DNA of 64,000 bases from Croceibacterium_B sp963811255 (GCA_963811255.1 CAWEQI010000001.1:558001-622000), one strand, 5' to 3'; numbered from the stretch's first letter, positions 1-8,070 are shown. Program-made: numbers and translations. The notes: generated by a model not told the origin, from the letters alone.

Positions 1-109
1 CGCCGATCGCTGCCATGCGCGCGTCGTGCTTGGCCACGCGCGAGCCGTCGACCAGTCCGGTCGTGCCGTCGTCTCCGGTGCGGGTGTAGATCTTGGTGAG
101 CTTTACCAC
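1..109 (-). CDS. Cob(I)alamin adenosyltransferase, 5' part only
   Basis: This is the first 36 codons of a gene running off the left edge of the window. The product would transfer the adenosyl group of ATP to cob(I)alamin, giving adenosylcobalamin for methylmalonyl-CoA mutase. Reading from a GTG at 109, the peptide contains KIYTRTGDDGTTGLVDGSR, the ATP-binding N-terminal signature of PduO/MMAB-type adenosyltransferases. The start lies 16 bases downstream of the gluQ-HIG1 stop, and no clear Shine-Dalgarno sequence precedes it, so translation may depend on the upstream gene. An adenosylcobalamin-dependent mutase is encoded in the same window at 50941. The family assignment is firm; completeness and exact start cannot be judged. 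Confidence 0.85.
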   Translation of the reverse strand, partial: MVKLTKIYTRTGDDGTTGLVDGSRVAKHDARMAAIG

Positions 110-125
110 GCGCCGCCGCGCCGGA

Positions 126-1226
126 TCAGTGATGCAGCATCAGCAGGATGGCGACGATGACGATCGCCAGCGCCTGGAACTTGATGCGGTTCATCATCAT
201 CCGGTTCTGCTTGAGTTGCATTTCCTTCTGGTGAGCCGCATCCGCCGTGCCGTCGATTTCCGCCCGGTAGGATTGCAGAAACGCGATGACGCCGCGCACG
301 AGGGACACGACGACGAAGAGCATCGCCAGGACGAGCAGGATGACGAGAACGGTGGTCATGAGTTCGGCAGATAGGGGCTTGCCCAGCGTAATGCCAGCGG
401 GGAACCGCCCGGCGCGCAAGGAATCGGCCAGCGCCCGGCCGGCCTCGACCGCCCGGCGGCGGTCGGCAAGGGACGGAGAACCGCGGCGCTTGGCGAGCTT
501 TTGACCGCTGTCGTCGAGCAGCAGCGGGTGATGGTGCCAACTCGGCACCGGCAGATCGAGCAGTGCCTGCAGCAGGCGATGGACATGGGTCGCCGGGAAC
601 AGGTCCGTCCCGCGGGTGACCAGCGTCACGCCGTCGGCCGCGTCGTCGATCGTCACTGCGAGGTGATAGCTCGCCGGCGTTGCGGCCTCCTTGCGCACCA
701 ACACCACGTCCCCGAACAGCTCCGGCCGCGCCCGCTGCTCCCCGGCGCGCTCGTCGAGCCAGGTGAGCGGCCCCGTCCGCCGCAGCGCTTCGGCCACGTC
801 GAGCCGCCAAGCGGCGGGCTCGCCCGCGTCGAGGTGCGCCCCCTTGCAAGTGCCGGGATAGACCGGGCCGTCGGGGCCCGTTTCGCTCGCGGCCTGGGCA
901 ACTTCGGCGCGGGTACAGCGGCAGGGATACAGCAAGCCCTCCTCGCGCAAGCGCTCGGCCGTGGCGGCGTAGTGGGCGAGCCGGGTCGATTGCGCCGGCA
1001 CCTCCTCCCATTGCAGCCCGAGCCACCCGAGGTCGGCGCGGAGTTCGTCCGCCAGCTCGGGCCGCGAGCGGGCGCCGTCGATGTCCTCGATCCTGAGCAG
1101 AAAGCGCCCGCCGCGCGCCCCTGAGCGTCCTTGGGCCAGGTCGTGCGCGACGATCGCCGAATAGGCGTGGCCGAGATGCAGCGGCCCATTAGGGCTCGGG
1201 GCGAAGCGGGTGACCACCATCCGCAC
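126..1226 (-). CDS. gluQ: Glutamyl-Q tRNA(Asp) synthetase read in frame into a HIG1-type two-helix membrane protein
   Basis: Residues 1 to about 285 are a glutamyl-queuosine tRNA(Asp) synthetase, which attaches glutamate to queuosine at position 34 of tRNA(Asp). They contain FAPSPNGPLHLGH (HIGH motif), zinc-type cysteines in YPCRCTR and YPGTCKG, and KLAKRRGSPSL (the KMSKS equivalent). The frame then continues without a stop into MTTVLVILLVLAMLF and a second hydrophobic helix ending at residue 366. That tail is a HIG1-type twin-helix small membrane protein, normally a separate gene. Its own ATG is at 359. In the neighbouring frame a stop overlaps that ATG as ATGA, which suggests two overlapping genes ancestrally. 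A true fusion, a recent frameshift or a sequencing indel are all possible. The start is a GTG with GGAG six bases upstream; ATG at 1220 is an alternative. Confidence 0.8.
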   Translation of the reverse strand: MRMVVTRFAPSPNGPLHLGHAYSAIVAHDLAQGRSGARGGRFLLRIEDIDGARSRPELADELRADLGWLGLQWEEVPAQSTRLAHYAATAERLREEGLLYPCRCTRAEVAQAASETGPDGPVYPGTCKGAHLDAGEPAAWRLDVAEALRRTGPLTWLDERAGEQRARPELFGDVVLVRKEAATPASYHLAVTIDDAADGVTLVTRGTDLFPATHVHRLLQALLDLPVPSWHHHPLLLDDSGQKLAKRRGSPSLADRRRAVEAGRALADSLRAGRFPAGITLGKPLSAELMTTVLVILLVLAMLFVVVSLVRGVIAFLQSYRAEIDGTADAAHQKEMQLKQNRMMMNRIKFQALAIVIVAILLMLHH

Positions 1227-1236
1227 CGCCTACTCC

Positions 1237-1323
1237 GTTCGCCCTGAGCTTGTCGAAGGGCAGTTCTTCCTTTGGGCGTTGCGTCAGAAGGAAATGCGGT
1301 CCTTCGACAAGCTCAGGACGAAC
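1237..1323. repeat. Inverted-repeat intergenic element, sphingomonad type
   Basis: Two long complementary arms, about 1237-1260 and 1301-1323, share the core GAGCTTGTCGAAGG and its reverse complement, with about 40 bases between them. The element lies between the divergent gluQ and HNH genes. It would fold into a long hairpin. Its left arm abuts the gluQ Shine-Dalgarno sequence at 1233-1236, so the structure may touch gluQ translation. Only one copy occurs in this window. Confidence 0.75.
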
Positions 1324-1441
1324 GGGTGAGGGGGTGAGAACCAAGGAATCCTGCCAATCCGCTGTGGAAGCGCCGGGTGTAACGGGCTTGACGCATTTAC
1401 CGGCAAATGCTCCCTAGCGCCCCATCAGGAAGGACGAACCG

Positions 1442-2050
1442 GTGTTCAAGGCGGACCTGATCGAGCGCGCGGCGACGTTCCGCAGCGCGATGGAAGACCC
1501 CACCCGGCGGCTGGAAAGCTGCCCGGCGCTGGTGCTCAATGCCGATTACACCCCGCTGTCGTACTACCCGCTGAGCCTGTGGCCGTGGCAGACCGCGATC
1601 AAGGCGGTATTCCTCGAGCGGGTCGACATCGTCGCCAGCTACGAGCGGCTGGTCCATTCGCCGAACCTCGACATGCAGATCCCCAGCGTGATCGCGCTGC
1701 GGCAATACGTGAAGCCGAGCGAATTCCCGGCGTTCACCCGCTTCAACCTGTTCCTGCGCGACCGCTTCAGCTGCCAATACTGCGGCGACACCCATCACCT
1801 GACCTTCGACCACGTGATCCCGCGGCGGCTCGGCGGGCGCACGACCTGGGAGAACATCCTCACCGCCTGCGCCCCGTGCAACATGAAGAAGGGCGGCCGC
1901 ACCCCGGCCCAGGCGCACATGCACCCGCTGGTCAAGCCGATCCGCCCGACCAGCTGGCAACTGCAGCAACGCGGCAAGAGCTTCCCGCCGAACTATTTGC
2001 ACGAGACGTGGCGGGATTGGCTTTACTGGGATGTCGAGCTGGAGGCCTGA
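1442..2050 (+). CDS. HNH endonuclease family protein
   Basis: The 202-residue product carries a compact HNH nuclease fold in its second half: CQYCGDTHHLTFDHVIPRR, a spacer, then NILTACAPCNMKKGG. The paired Cys-X2-Cys knuckles would hold a structural zinc, and the DH dipeptide of FDHVIPR is the catalytic core. The N-terminal half (LVLNADYTPLSYYPLSLWPW) is the conserved part of a widespread bacterial HNH family of uncertain physiological role. I place the start at GTG 1442 because GGAAGGA lies eight bases upstream; ATG at 1490 is a plausible shorter start. It is immediately followed by the GIY-YIG gene, whose Shine-Dalgarno sequence lies in its last codons. Its base composition matches the host, unlike its downstream neighbours. 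Confidence 0.85.
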   Translation: MFKADLIERAATFRSAMEDPTRRLESCPALVLNADYTPLSYYPLSLWPWQTAIKAVFLERVDIVASYERLVHSPNLDMQIPSVIALRQYVKPSEFPAFTRFNLFLRDRFSCQYCGDTHHLTFDHVIPRRLGGRTTWENILTACAPCNMKKGGRTPAQAHMHPLVKPIRPTSWQLQQRGKSFPPNYLHETWRDWLYWDVELEA

Positions 2051-2052
2051 GA

Positions 2053-2463
2053 TTGGGCATCGGGATTCGACCGAACTCGGAGGAGTGGTGGTCTCTTGAT
2101 CTACCGGCTTCAATCGATCTGACGAAGCCGGGCATCTACGAGTGGCGCATTGAACAATCGGCCGTTTACATCGGCAAGTCGAAACGCTTGCGGTCACGCA
2201 TCCGCGAATACCCGAACAATGTTCGAAAGTTGATCAAGGGGGCGCCCTATCGATTGGCGAAACCGGACGGGTTCCGCGAAATCCATCGCTTTCTGCACGA
2301 GGCAAGTCTGAAAGGAAGCCACGCCAGAGTGACGGTTCTCGAAAATTGTGACGAGTCCGAGCTCAACACCCGTGAACGTTTCTGGATCGAACTTAGAAGG
2401 AAGGAGGAGCGCGTCGGCGGACCTAGAGTCCTAAATGGCGACGGCGGGAGGCTCATTCGATGA
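2053..2463 (+). CDS. GIY-YIG nuclease domain protein
   Basis: From TTG at 2053 the frame gives 136 residues with the GIY-YIG signature: PGIYEWRI, then AVYIGKSKRLRSRIREY, and a downstream helix NTRERFWIELRR whose glutamate fits the metal-binding catalytic residue of the family. Such small proteins are single-domain DNA nucleases or DNA-binding relatives; the substrate is unknown. GGAGG at 2041-2045, inside the end of the HNH gene, is well spaced for the TTG start. The stop overlaps the next gene by four bases (ATGA), implying translational coupling. GC content is visibly lower than in the surrounding genes, suggesting recent acquisition together with the downstream partner. No modification enzyme or transposase lies beside it, so a restriction or homing role is only a guess. 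Confidence 0.7.
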   Translation: MGIGIRPNSEEWWSLDLPASIDLTKPGIYEWRIEQSAVYIGKSKRLRSRIREYPNNVRKLIKGAPYRLAKPDGFREIHRFLHEASLKGSHARVTVLENCDESELNTRERFWIELRRKEERVGGPRVLNGDGGRLIR

Positions 2464-2723
2464 CCCTGGAAGATCTGCCGCCAAAGGACGATTTCGAAGC
2501 GATCTTTGAGTTCGCGATGAATTTCGATGGATACAAGCACTACGGCAGCTTCGAAGCATGTGCTCAGGCAGCCAAGTCACGAAGGCGCGATTCTCTGGAC
2601 GCAATTCGAAACGAGCTCTTTTTCGAAGCGCGAGCAACTCGGCACACTGACTCCGACAGTTTGACTCCTACCTATCGCGAACTCTTTCCGCTTTTCCGCC
2701 AGTTCCTCGCTGCCAGCGAATAG
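2460..2723 (+). CDS. Small hypothetical protein coupled to the GIY-YIG gene
   Basis: This 87-residue protein starts at an ATG that overlaps the stop of the GIY-YIG gene (ATGA), the usual sign of a coupled pair. It begins MTLEDLPPKDDFEAIFEFAMNFDGY, is rich in acidic and aromatic residues, and has an alanine/arginine-rich middle that reads as a helix (CAQAAKSRRRDSLDAIRN). There is no signal peptide, membrane segment or motif I recognise. It shares the lower GC content of its partner. The tight coupling points to a joint function, for instance an inhibitor or specificity partner of the nuclease, but nothing in the sequence proves this. It ends four bases before the convergent kynU stop. Confidence 0.6.
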   Translation: MTLEDLPPKDDFEAIFEFAMNFDGYKHYGSFEACAQAAKSRRRDSLDAIRNELFFEARATRHTDSDSLTPTYRELFPLFRQFLAASE

Positions 2724-2727
2724 CGTC

Positions 2728-3951
2728 TCAGGTCACCGCCGCCCGCGCGGTGAACTCCGCCCGCTGCCACTCGCCGCTCTCCAGCACTTCGCCGAGCGCC
2801 TCGGCGGCGTGCCAGCAGTCCTCGAAGCGCAGGTAGGCCGGGGCTAGCCCCAAGCGGAGGATATCGGGCTCGCGGAAGTCGCCGATCACGCCGCGGGCGA
2901 TCAGCGCCTGGGTGACGGCGTAGGCCTGCGGGTGGCGGAACGAGAGCTGGCTGCCGCGCCGCTCGCGGTCCGCCGGGCTCACGCAAGGCAGGCCGGGCGC
3001 GACCTGGGCGACCGCTGCGCGGAGGAATTCGCTCAGCGCGCGCGACTTGGCGACCAGCCGTTCGAGGCCGATCTCGGCGACTAGCCGCACGCCCTCCTCA
3101 AGCGCGGCGAGCCCGAGGATCGGCGGGGTGCCGGTGAGCATCCGGTCGATCCCCGGTGCGGGGGCATAGTCGTCGCCGAAGGCGAACGGCGCGGCGTGGC
3201 CCATCCAGCCGGTCAGCGGCTGCATGACGACGTCGTGGTGTCGCTGTGCCACATAGGTAAATGCGGGCGCCCCAGGACCGCCATTCAGGTACTTGTAGCC
3301 GCAGCCGACCGCAAGGTCGGCGTCGCAGCCGTTCAAGTCGACTGGCACCGCGCCGACGCTGTGCGACAGGTCCCACAGCACCAGCGCGCCGGCGTCGTGG
3401 GCGGCCTGCGTCAGCCGAACCATGTCGTGCATCGCGCCGGTCTTGTAGTGCACATGGGTGAGCAGCAGCACGGCGACTCGGTCGTCCAGCGCCGCTTTCA
3501 GCTCCTCGCGCGCGGTCAGCCGCCGCTCGGCGAGGCCCTGCGCCTCGAGCCCGGCGATCAAGTAGAGGTCGGTCGGGAAGTTGCCCGGCTCGCTCAGCAC
3601 GACCTTGCGCCCCGCGCGCATCGCCAGCGCCGCAGCGATCAGTTTGAACAGGTTCACACTGGTCGAATCGCAGGCGATCACCTCGCCCGCCCGCGCCCCG
3701 ATCAGCGGCGCGATCATCGCCCCGACGCGGCGCGGCAGCCCGATCCAGTCCGCATCGTTCCAGCTCCGGACCAGCCCCTCGCCCCATTCCTTGCGGACCA
3801 CTTCGCCGAGCCGCGCCGCGGTGCCGAGCGGCAGCGCGCCGAGCGAATTGCCGTCGAGGTAGATCACCCCGGGCGGCAACGCGAACTGCTTGCGGTACCC
3901 GGCAATGGGATCGGCCGCATCGAGCGCCCGCGCTTCGGCCAGGGAGGGCAT
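2728..3951 (-). CDS. kynU: Kynureninase
   Basis: A pyridoxal-phosphate enzyme that cleaves L-kynurenine to anthranilate and alanine (and 3-hydroxykynurenine likewise) in cytosolic tryptophan catabolism. The 407-residue protein has IYLDGNSLGALP near the N terminus, the cofactor-phosphate region ACDSTSVNLFKL, WDLSHSVGAVPVDL with the PLP-ring aspartate, and GCGYKYLNGGPGAPAF with the Schiff-base lysine at residue 220. I chose ATG 3951 because GGGAGGG lies six bases upstream; the open frame extends further but without conserved sequence. Tryptophan 2,3-dioxygenase lies just upstream on the same strand, separated by a hairpin repeat. A kynurenine formamidase is not present in the window. Confidence 0.95.
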   Translation of the reverse strand: MPSLAEARALDAADPIAGYRKQFALPPGVIYLDGNSLGALPLGTAARLGEVVRKEWGEGLVRSWNDADWIGLPRRVGAMIAPLIGARAGEVIACDSTSVNLFKLIAAALAMRAGRKVVLSEPGNFPTDLYLIAGLEAQGLAERRLTAREELKAALDDRVAVLLLTHVHYKTGAMHDMVRLTQAAHDAGALVLWDLSHSVGAVPVDLNGCDADLAVGCGYKYLNGGPGAPAFTYVAQRHHDVVMQPLTGWMGHAAPFAFGDDYAPAPGIDRMLTGTPPILGLAALEEGVRLVAEIGLERLVAKSRALSEFLRAAVAQVAPGLPCVSPADRERRGSQLSFRHPQAYAVTQALIARGVIGDFREPDILRLGLAPAYLRFEDCWHAAEALGEVLESGEWQRAEFTARAAVT

Positions 3952-4008
3952 CACAAGCCCTCCCGACCGAGGACCATGGAATAGCCTATGACGGGATCGG
4001 CCCATTCT

Positions 4009-4097
4009 CCCCTCCCGCTTGCGGGAGGGGTCGGGGGTGGGTGAGTGCAGGGGTGGTGGTCATTCCCACCCCTAACCCCTCCCGCAAGCGGAAGGGG
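4009..4097. repeat. Double-hairpin palindromic repeat, copy 1
   Basis: Two hairpins, CCCCTCCCGC/GCGGGAGGGG with a two-base loop at 4009-4030 and a near-identical one at 4076-4097, flank a segment whose ends (GGGGGTGGG and CCCACCCC) are also complementary. The whole 89 bp is therefore one long imperfect palindrome. It fills the gap between kynA and kynU. Other copies are at 18334, 29458 and, inside a coding region, 56580. Confidence 0.85.
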
Positions 4098-4126
4098 GAG
4101 ATGCACGTTGCACCTGATCCGCACCA

Positions 4127-4918
4127 TCAAATCTCCGTCCGCACGGCCAGCAGTTCGGGAAAGAAGTCCTTCTTGAGCACGCTTTCGAGATACGGCACCC
4201 CGGCCGTGCCGCCGGTGCCGCGCTTGAAGCCGATGATCCGCTCGACCGTCTTCAAGTGCCCGAAGCGCCAGCGCTGGAAGTGGTATTCGAGGTCGACCAG
4301 CTTCTCGGCCAGCTCATAGAGGTCCCAGTACTGCTCGGGGTCGCGATAAACCTGCGCCCACGCCTCGACGATCATTGCATGACTCTCGTGCGGTCGTTGC
4401 AATCCGCGCTCGATCACCTCGCCGGGAATGGCGAAGCCGCGCCGGGCGAGCAGGCGCAAGACTTCGTCGTAGAGACTCGGGCGTTGCAGTTCCGCTTGCA
4501 GTTCCGCCGCGACCTCGGGGGTCGCCTCGTGCAGCGTCACCATCTCCGGATCGCGCCCGCCGAGCACGAATTCCATCAGCCGGTACTGTGCGCTCTGAAA
4601 CCCGCTCGATGTGCCGAGGAACGGGCGGATTTGCGAATAATCGTGCGGGGTCATCGTGCTCAGCACGCCCCAGTTGCCGATCAGCTGCTCCTGCACGCGG
4701 GCGACGCGCGAAAGCATCTTGAAGGCGGGGCGCAGCTCGTCGGCGGCGATCAAGTCGCGCGCCGCGGTGAGCTCATGCAGGCACAGCTTGAGCCACAGCT
4801 CGCTCGCCTGGTGGACGACGATGAACAGCATCTCGTCGTGCGCCCCCGACACCGGGTGCTGCGCCGACAGGAGGCGCTCAAGGTCGAGATAACTCGCGTA
4901 AGTGACGTCCCCGCCCAT
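4127..4918 (-). CDS. kynA: Tryptophan 2,3-dioxygenase
   Basis: This haem dioxygenase opens the indole ring of L-tryptophan to N-formylkynurenine, the first step of the kynurenine route. The 263-residue length fits the bacterial enzyme. Visible family blocks are TYASYLDLERLLSAQHP at the N terminus, HDEMLFIVVHQASELWLKL, FLGTSSGFQSAQYRLMEF, and the haem-ligand region FGHLKTVERIIGFKRGTGG, followed by GVPYLESVLKKDFFPEL. The start ATG at 4918 directly precedes the conserved N-terminal block. kynU follows on the same strand after a palindromic repeat, so the two probably form one catabolic unit making anthranilate from tryptophan. Confidence 0.96.
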   Translation of the reverse strand: MGGDVTYASYLDLERLLSAQHPVSGAHDEMLFIVVHQASELWLKLCLHELTAARDLIAADELRPAFKMLSRVARVQEQLIGNWGVLSTMTPHDYSQIRPFLGTSSGFQSAQYRLMEFVLGGRDPEMVTLHEATPEVAAELQAELQRPSLYDEVLRLLARRGFAIPGEVIERGLQRPHESHAMIVEAWAQVYRDPEQYWDLYELAEKLVDLEYHFQRWRFGHLKTVERIIGFKRGTGGTAGVPYLESVLKKDFFPELLAVRTEI

Positions 4919-4954
4919 GCCGAAGCTATAGGGCGGAAACGGTTGGGAATGAAA

Positions 4955-5383
4955 CTACCCTTCGATCACCCGCGTCTCGGGATGATGCTTGTCGAGGTGG
5001 CGCTTGACGATCTTCAGGTTGCGGCTGTTGGAGCGGAACACGAAATCGAGCGCGTCGCCGGCCACCGGCACGAACCCGACCGCGGTGTCGAAGGCGACGT
5101 TGCCCGCCATCCGCCACAGTTTCCACTTGGGCAACCCGAGGTTCCTCGCTTCCCAGACGATGTACGAGCCGAGCGCAGCGCCGATGAAATCGCCGACGAC
5201 CGGGATCAGCCCGACCAACGCATCGAGCCCGAACTGGTAACGGATGCCGGGCACGGTGAAGCCGTGCTCCAGCAGCCGCTCCATCGCCTCGAGCCGCTGG
5301 CGGATGGAGGCGGGGTCCGTGCCGATCGGCAAGCTCGCCCGCATCGGCTGCGGGCGGGCGGGCGAAACCTCGCTGATTTTCAT
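4955..5383 (-). CDS. DUF4112 family membrane-associated protein
   Basis: The 142-residue protein contains two related hydrophobic stretches, ALVGLIPVVGDFIGAALG and FDTAVGFVPVAGDALDFVF, each with a G(L/F)(I/V)PV(V/A)GD turn. This is the hallmark of the DUF4112 family. The stretches could be membrane-inserted hairpins. A basic C-terminal tail (NLKIVKRHLDKHHPE) would stay in the cytoplasm. No function is established for the family. The gene sits six bases downstream of the solute-binding lipoprotein stop on the same strand, so the two are probably co-transcribed, but nothing else in the context suggests a role. Confidence 0.8.
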   Translation of the reverse strand: MKISEVSPARPQPMRASLPIGTDPASIRQRLEAMERLLEHGFTVPGIRYQFGLDALVGLIPVVGDFIGAALGSYIVWEARNLGLPKWKLWRMAGNVAFDTAVGFVPVAGDALDFVFRSNSRNLKIVKRHLDKHHPETRVIEG

Positions 5384-5389
5384 GGCAGT

Positions 5390-6856
5390 TTATCTGGGGA
5401 TTGTCGCCATCGGAGGCAAGGGATGGAACGCCCACTGGTTGTCTGCGAAGCCGTCGACGCTGCTACGCACCATCGACCAGCGCAATGGCGCGCCGAGCGG
5501 GATGTAAACGTTAGCGGCGGTCAGGATCGCCTCGGCGCGGCCGAGCAGCGCGGTCCTTTCCCCGTTGGGCAACGTGAGCGCGTCGGCCACGGCCTGGTCG
5601 GCCAGGCTCGAGCATAACCCCCGGTTGAGCGAGCAATTGAACTGGTTCAGAAACCACACCGGCTCAGCGTAGCGCGCGACCCGGTCGGTCAGCGCGAGGT
5701 CCGCCGGCTTGTCCGGTGCAACCCTCGCCAGGGTAACGCCGACCTGATCCAACTGGGCGGAGAGTTCGGTGAACAAGCTGTCCAGGCCGGGCTCCCGCGC
5801 GAGGGCGATCCTCAGCCTCGGCCCCTGTCCTTTGCCGGCGCCGTTGCGCCAGGCGGCGACCCGGCTCGCTGCCGTCGCCCGGCGCTGCTCGAGCGACAGC
5901 CCGGCCCATCGTTCGGGTGCGTTGCCGAATGCGATGGACGCCGGGACGATCCGGTTGGTCCGCACCCAGCCGCCGATGTTGAACTGCGACAGCAGCGCGG
6001 CGCGGTCGATCGCCATCGCCAGCGCTTCTCGATTCTCGGGCTGGCCGAGGAAGCCGTCGTCGCGCTCGACCTGCAGCCCGAACAGCCCGATGGCGTTGTC
6101 GACCCGCACATTGCCCAACGAGAGCGGCCCCGGCCTGGCCAGCGGCCATGAGCCCAGGGTGCCGCCGAGCACGACGTCGACCGCGCCCTCGTTGAACGCC
6201 GCCATCGCCCGGGCGGCATCGAGCACATGCACGTCGATCGGACGGACGTGCTTACGCCAGTCGCGGTCCCGCGGCAGGCCACGCGCTTCCGGCGGCCTGA
6301 AGGTCAGTTCGGCGCTGTTGCCCTGGCGTTGCATCACCATCGGACCGGCCTCGAAGCCGTGGTGCGACAGCGCCAGCTCCGGCTGAGCCAGCAAGCGCAG
6401 GAAGTCCGGCATCGGCGAGCTGAGATCGATCTCGACGACGCGCGCCGCCATGGCGCGGATTTCGCTGACCCTCGCCAGGTCGAGCCCCAGCGAAGTGCCG
6501 CGCTGCGCCCGGATCGCGCTGCGCAGCGCGGCGCGCGCGCTCTCGCCGGTCAGCTCGGTGCCGTCGGGCCAGGCGCCTTCGCGCAGCCGGAAGATGTAGC
6601 TGCGGCCGTCGTCGGTGACGATCCAGCGGTCGGCGAGCGCTGGCTCAATCTCCCCCTGGGCGTCGAGCGCGACGAGCCCCGCTCCGGTGGCCGAGCGTAT
6701 ATCTCGGGCGCTTGGCGACAGCTGCAGGCCGCCGCCGAACGCGGAAGCGCTGCTGCCGATGATGCCGACCGCCAACGGACCGTCCGAGCCCTTGCCGCAA
6801 GCGGCGAGCGCGAGCAGCGCGATGCTGGCGATGGCAAATCGAACCCGTCCGGCCAT
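5390..6856 (-). CDS. Peptide/nickel-type ABC transporter substrate-binding lipoprotein
   Basis: A 488-residue family-5 solute-binding protein (the DppA/OppA fold). It begins with a lipoprotein signal peptide ending LLALAACGKG, so it should be lipid-anchored in the periplasm. The mature part has the expected order: DAQGEIEPALADRWIVTDDGRSYIFRLREGAWPDGTELTGES near the N terminus, then a long second lobe with ENREALAMAIDRAALL. Binding proteins of this family usually capture oligopeptides or metal chelates for an ABC importer. Here no permease or ATPase gene is adjacent, so it is an orphan whose partner must be elsewhere or absent. DUF4112 follows closely on the same strand. Confidence 0.8.
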   Translation of the reverse strand: MAGRVRFAIASIALLALAACGKGSDGPLAVGIIGSSASAFGGGLQLSPSARDIRSATGAGLVALDAQGEIEPALADRWIVTDDGRSYIFRLREGAWPDGTELTGESARAALRSAIRAQRGTSLGLDLARVSEIRAMAARVVEIDLSSPMPDFLRLLAQPELALSHHGFEAGPMVMQRQGNSAELTFRPPEARGLPRDRDWRKHVRPIDVHVLDAARAMAAFNEGAVDVVLGGTLGSWPLARPGPLSLGNVRVDNAIGLFGLQVERDDGFLGQPENREALAMAIDRAALLSQFNIGGWVRTNRIVPASIAFGNAPERWAGLSLEQRRATAASRVAAWRNGAGKGQGPRLRIALAREPGLDSLFTELSAQLDQVGVTLARVAPDKPADLALTDRVARYAEPVWFLNQFNCSLNRGLCSSLADQAVADALTLPNGERTALLGRAEAILTAANVYIPLGAPLRWSMVRSSVDGFADNQWAFHPLPPMATIPR

Positions 6857-6894
6857 GCCGACAGGACTAGGACTTCGCTCGGCTGGGGGGAAGT

Positions 6895-7260
6895 TCAGAT
6901 CGTGCGCAGGTTTTGCGGCTGGGCTTCGAGCGGCGGACGGGTGAAGCGCGGGCTCGCCAGATCGGGCGCGCCGGCCGCGACGGTAGCGCGCGCCAGCTTG
7001 GGATCGATCTCCTCGGCGAAGGCGATGCCGAAGCGGTCGTCCTGCTTCCAGGCGACCGCGCCGTCGACCCAGCCGATGTTGCGCAGCGCCACGCTCACCA
7101 AAGTCCCGCGAACGGCGGGGGCCTTGCCTTCAGCCATCATCCCCCCCGCAGACAGGTTACGCACCTTCACCGTATACTCGGCATCGTCGCCCTCGACCCG
7201 CAGCTGCGCGAGCAGCAGCAGGCTGTCGCGCTCGACCTGACGGGTCTCCACATTGCTCAT
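6895..7260 (-). CDS. PilZ domain protein
   Basis: A 121-residue protein consisting of essentially one PilZ domain, the beta-barrel fold that often binds cyclic di-GMP. It shows RQVERDSLLLLAQL at the N terminus, which fits the RxxxR element, then VRNLSAGGMM, which fits the (D/N)xSxxG element, and later GAVAWKQDDRFGIAF. Both ligand-contacting elements appear present, so binding is plausible but not proven. I chose ATG 7260; the longer open frame upstream has no conserved sequence. A proline-containing tail follows the domain. It likely acts as a stand-alone cytosolic adaptor, with no obvious partner among its neighbours. Confidence 0.8.
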   Translation of the reverse strand: MSNVETRQVERDSLLLLAQLRVEGDDAEYTVKVRNLSAGGMMAEGKAPAVRGTLVSVALRNIGWVDGAVAWKQDDRFGIAFAEEIDPKLARATVAAGAPDLASPRFTRPPLEAQPQNLRTI

Positions 7261-7401
7261 CGCGTCGTTTCCCCCGCGTGCAGGATACCCCCCGGCAAGA
7301 ACCCGGGCGCGCGTTCTGATAACGCCTCGCGCCTTCTCCCCCAACGTGGTTTCCGATTGTTTAATGCGCGCGAGAATTTGCCAAACCTGTCCCGCTTTGG
7401 G

Positions 7402-7860
7402 TCAGTCTTCGCGGGAAATCTTTTCCCGCCGCTCGTGCGCCTGCTGGGCTTCGACCGTCATCGTCGCGATCGGGCGGGCGATCAACCGGTTGATACCAAT
7501 CGGTTCGCCGGTCACTTCGCACCAGCCGTATTCGCCCTCGTCGATCCGGCGCAGCGCAGCGTCGATCTTGGCGATCAGCTTGCGCTGGCGGTCGCGGGTG
7601 CGCAGCTCGATGCCCCAGTCGGTCTCGCTCGACGCGCGGTCGTTGAGATCGGGTTCGCGGATCGGTCCGTCCTGCAGCGATTGCAGCGTGAATTCGGAAG
7701 CCGACAGGATCGATTTCTTCCATTCGAGCAGCAGCACCCTGAAATAGTTGAGCTGCCGCTCCGACATGTATTCTTCGTCTTCACTGGGCGTGTAATCGGC
7801 GTCGAGCGCCCGTTTCGCCTTTGCGAGGACGTCGATGTCGTCACCCAACACAGACGCCAT
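7402..7860 (-). CDS. dksA: RNA polymerase-binding protein DksA
   Basis: DksA binds the secondary channel of RNA polymerase and, with ppGpp, resets promoter choice under starvation. The 152-residue protein has the coiled-coil region (ERQLNYFRVLLLEWKKSIL ... ETDWGIELRTRDRQRKLIAKIDAALRR) with the acidic D-W tip, and the C-terminal block EGEYGWCEVTGEPIGINRL with RPIATMTVEAQQAHERRE. Only one of the four zinc-finger cysteines of the enterobacterial protein remains, a pattern common in alphaproteobacterial DksA. ATG 7860 matches the conserved start and has GGAG about eight bases upstream. Confidence 0.93.
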   Translation of the reverse strand: MASVLGDDIDVLAKAKRALDADYTPSEDEEYMSERQLNYFRVLLLEWKKSILSASEFTLQSLQDGPIREPDLNDRASSETDWGIELRTRDRQRKLIAKIDAALRRIDEGEYGWCEVTGEPIGINRLIARPIATMTVEAQQAHERREKISRED

Positions 7861-8070
7861 CCTGCCACTCCGCATTCAAACTCAGTCCCACCCCGGCCTC
7901 TTGCGTGAAGTCTCGGCCGCGCTCTCGAGCGCCGCCCTGAGCCGGATGGCGCGGCCTATAGGGGCAGCGCCGGGAGGGCACAAGCGGCAATGGCGGCGAG
8001 GTTTAGGACCGGACTCATTAAGCCTTGCCGAACGCGCAGCCGGCGCATGGTTAAGAAATTCGCCGCAGCA

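Noticed and set aside
1237..1323. The inverted repeat as a bidirectional terminator.
   Set aside because: It lies between divergent genes, where no transcript ends, and has no T-run.
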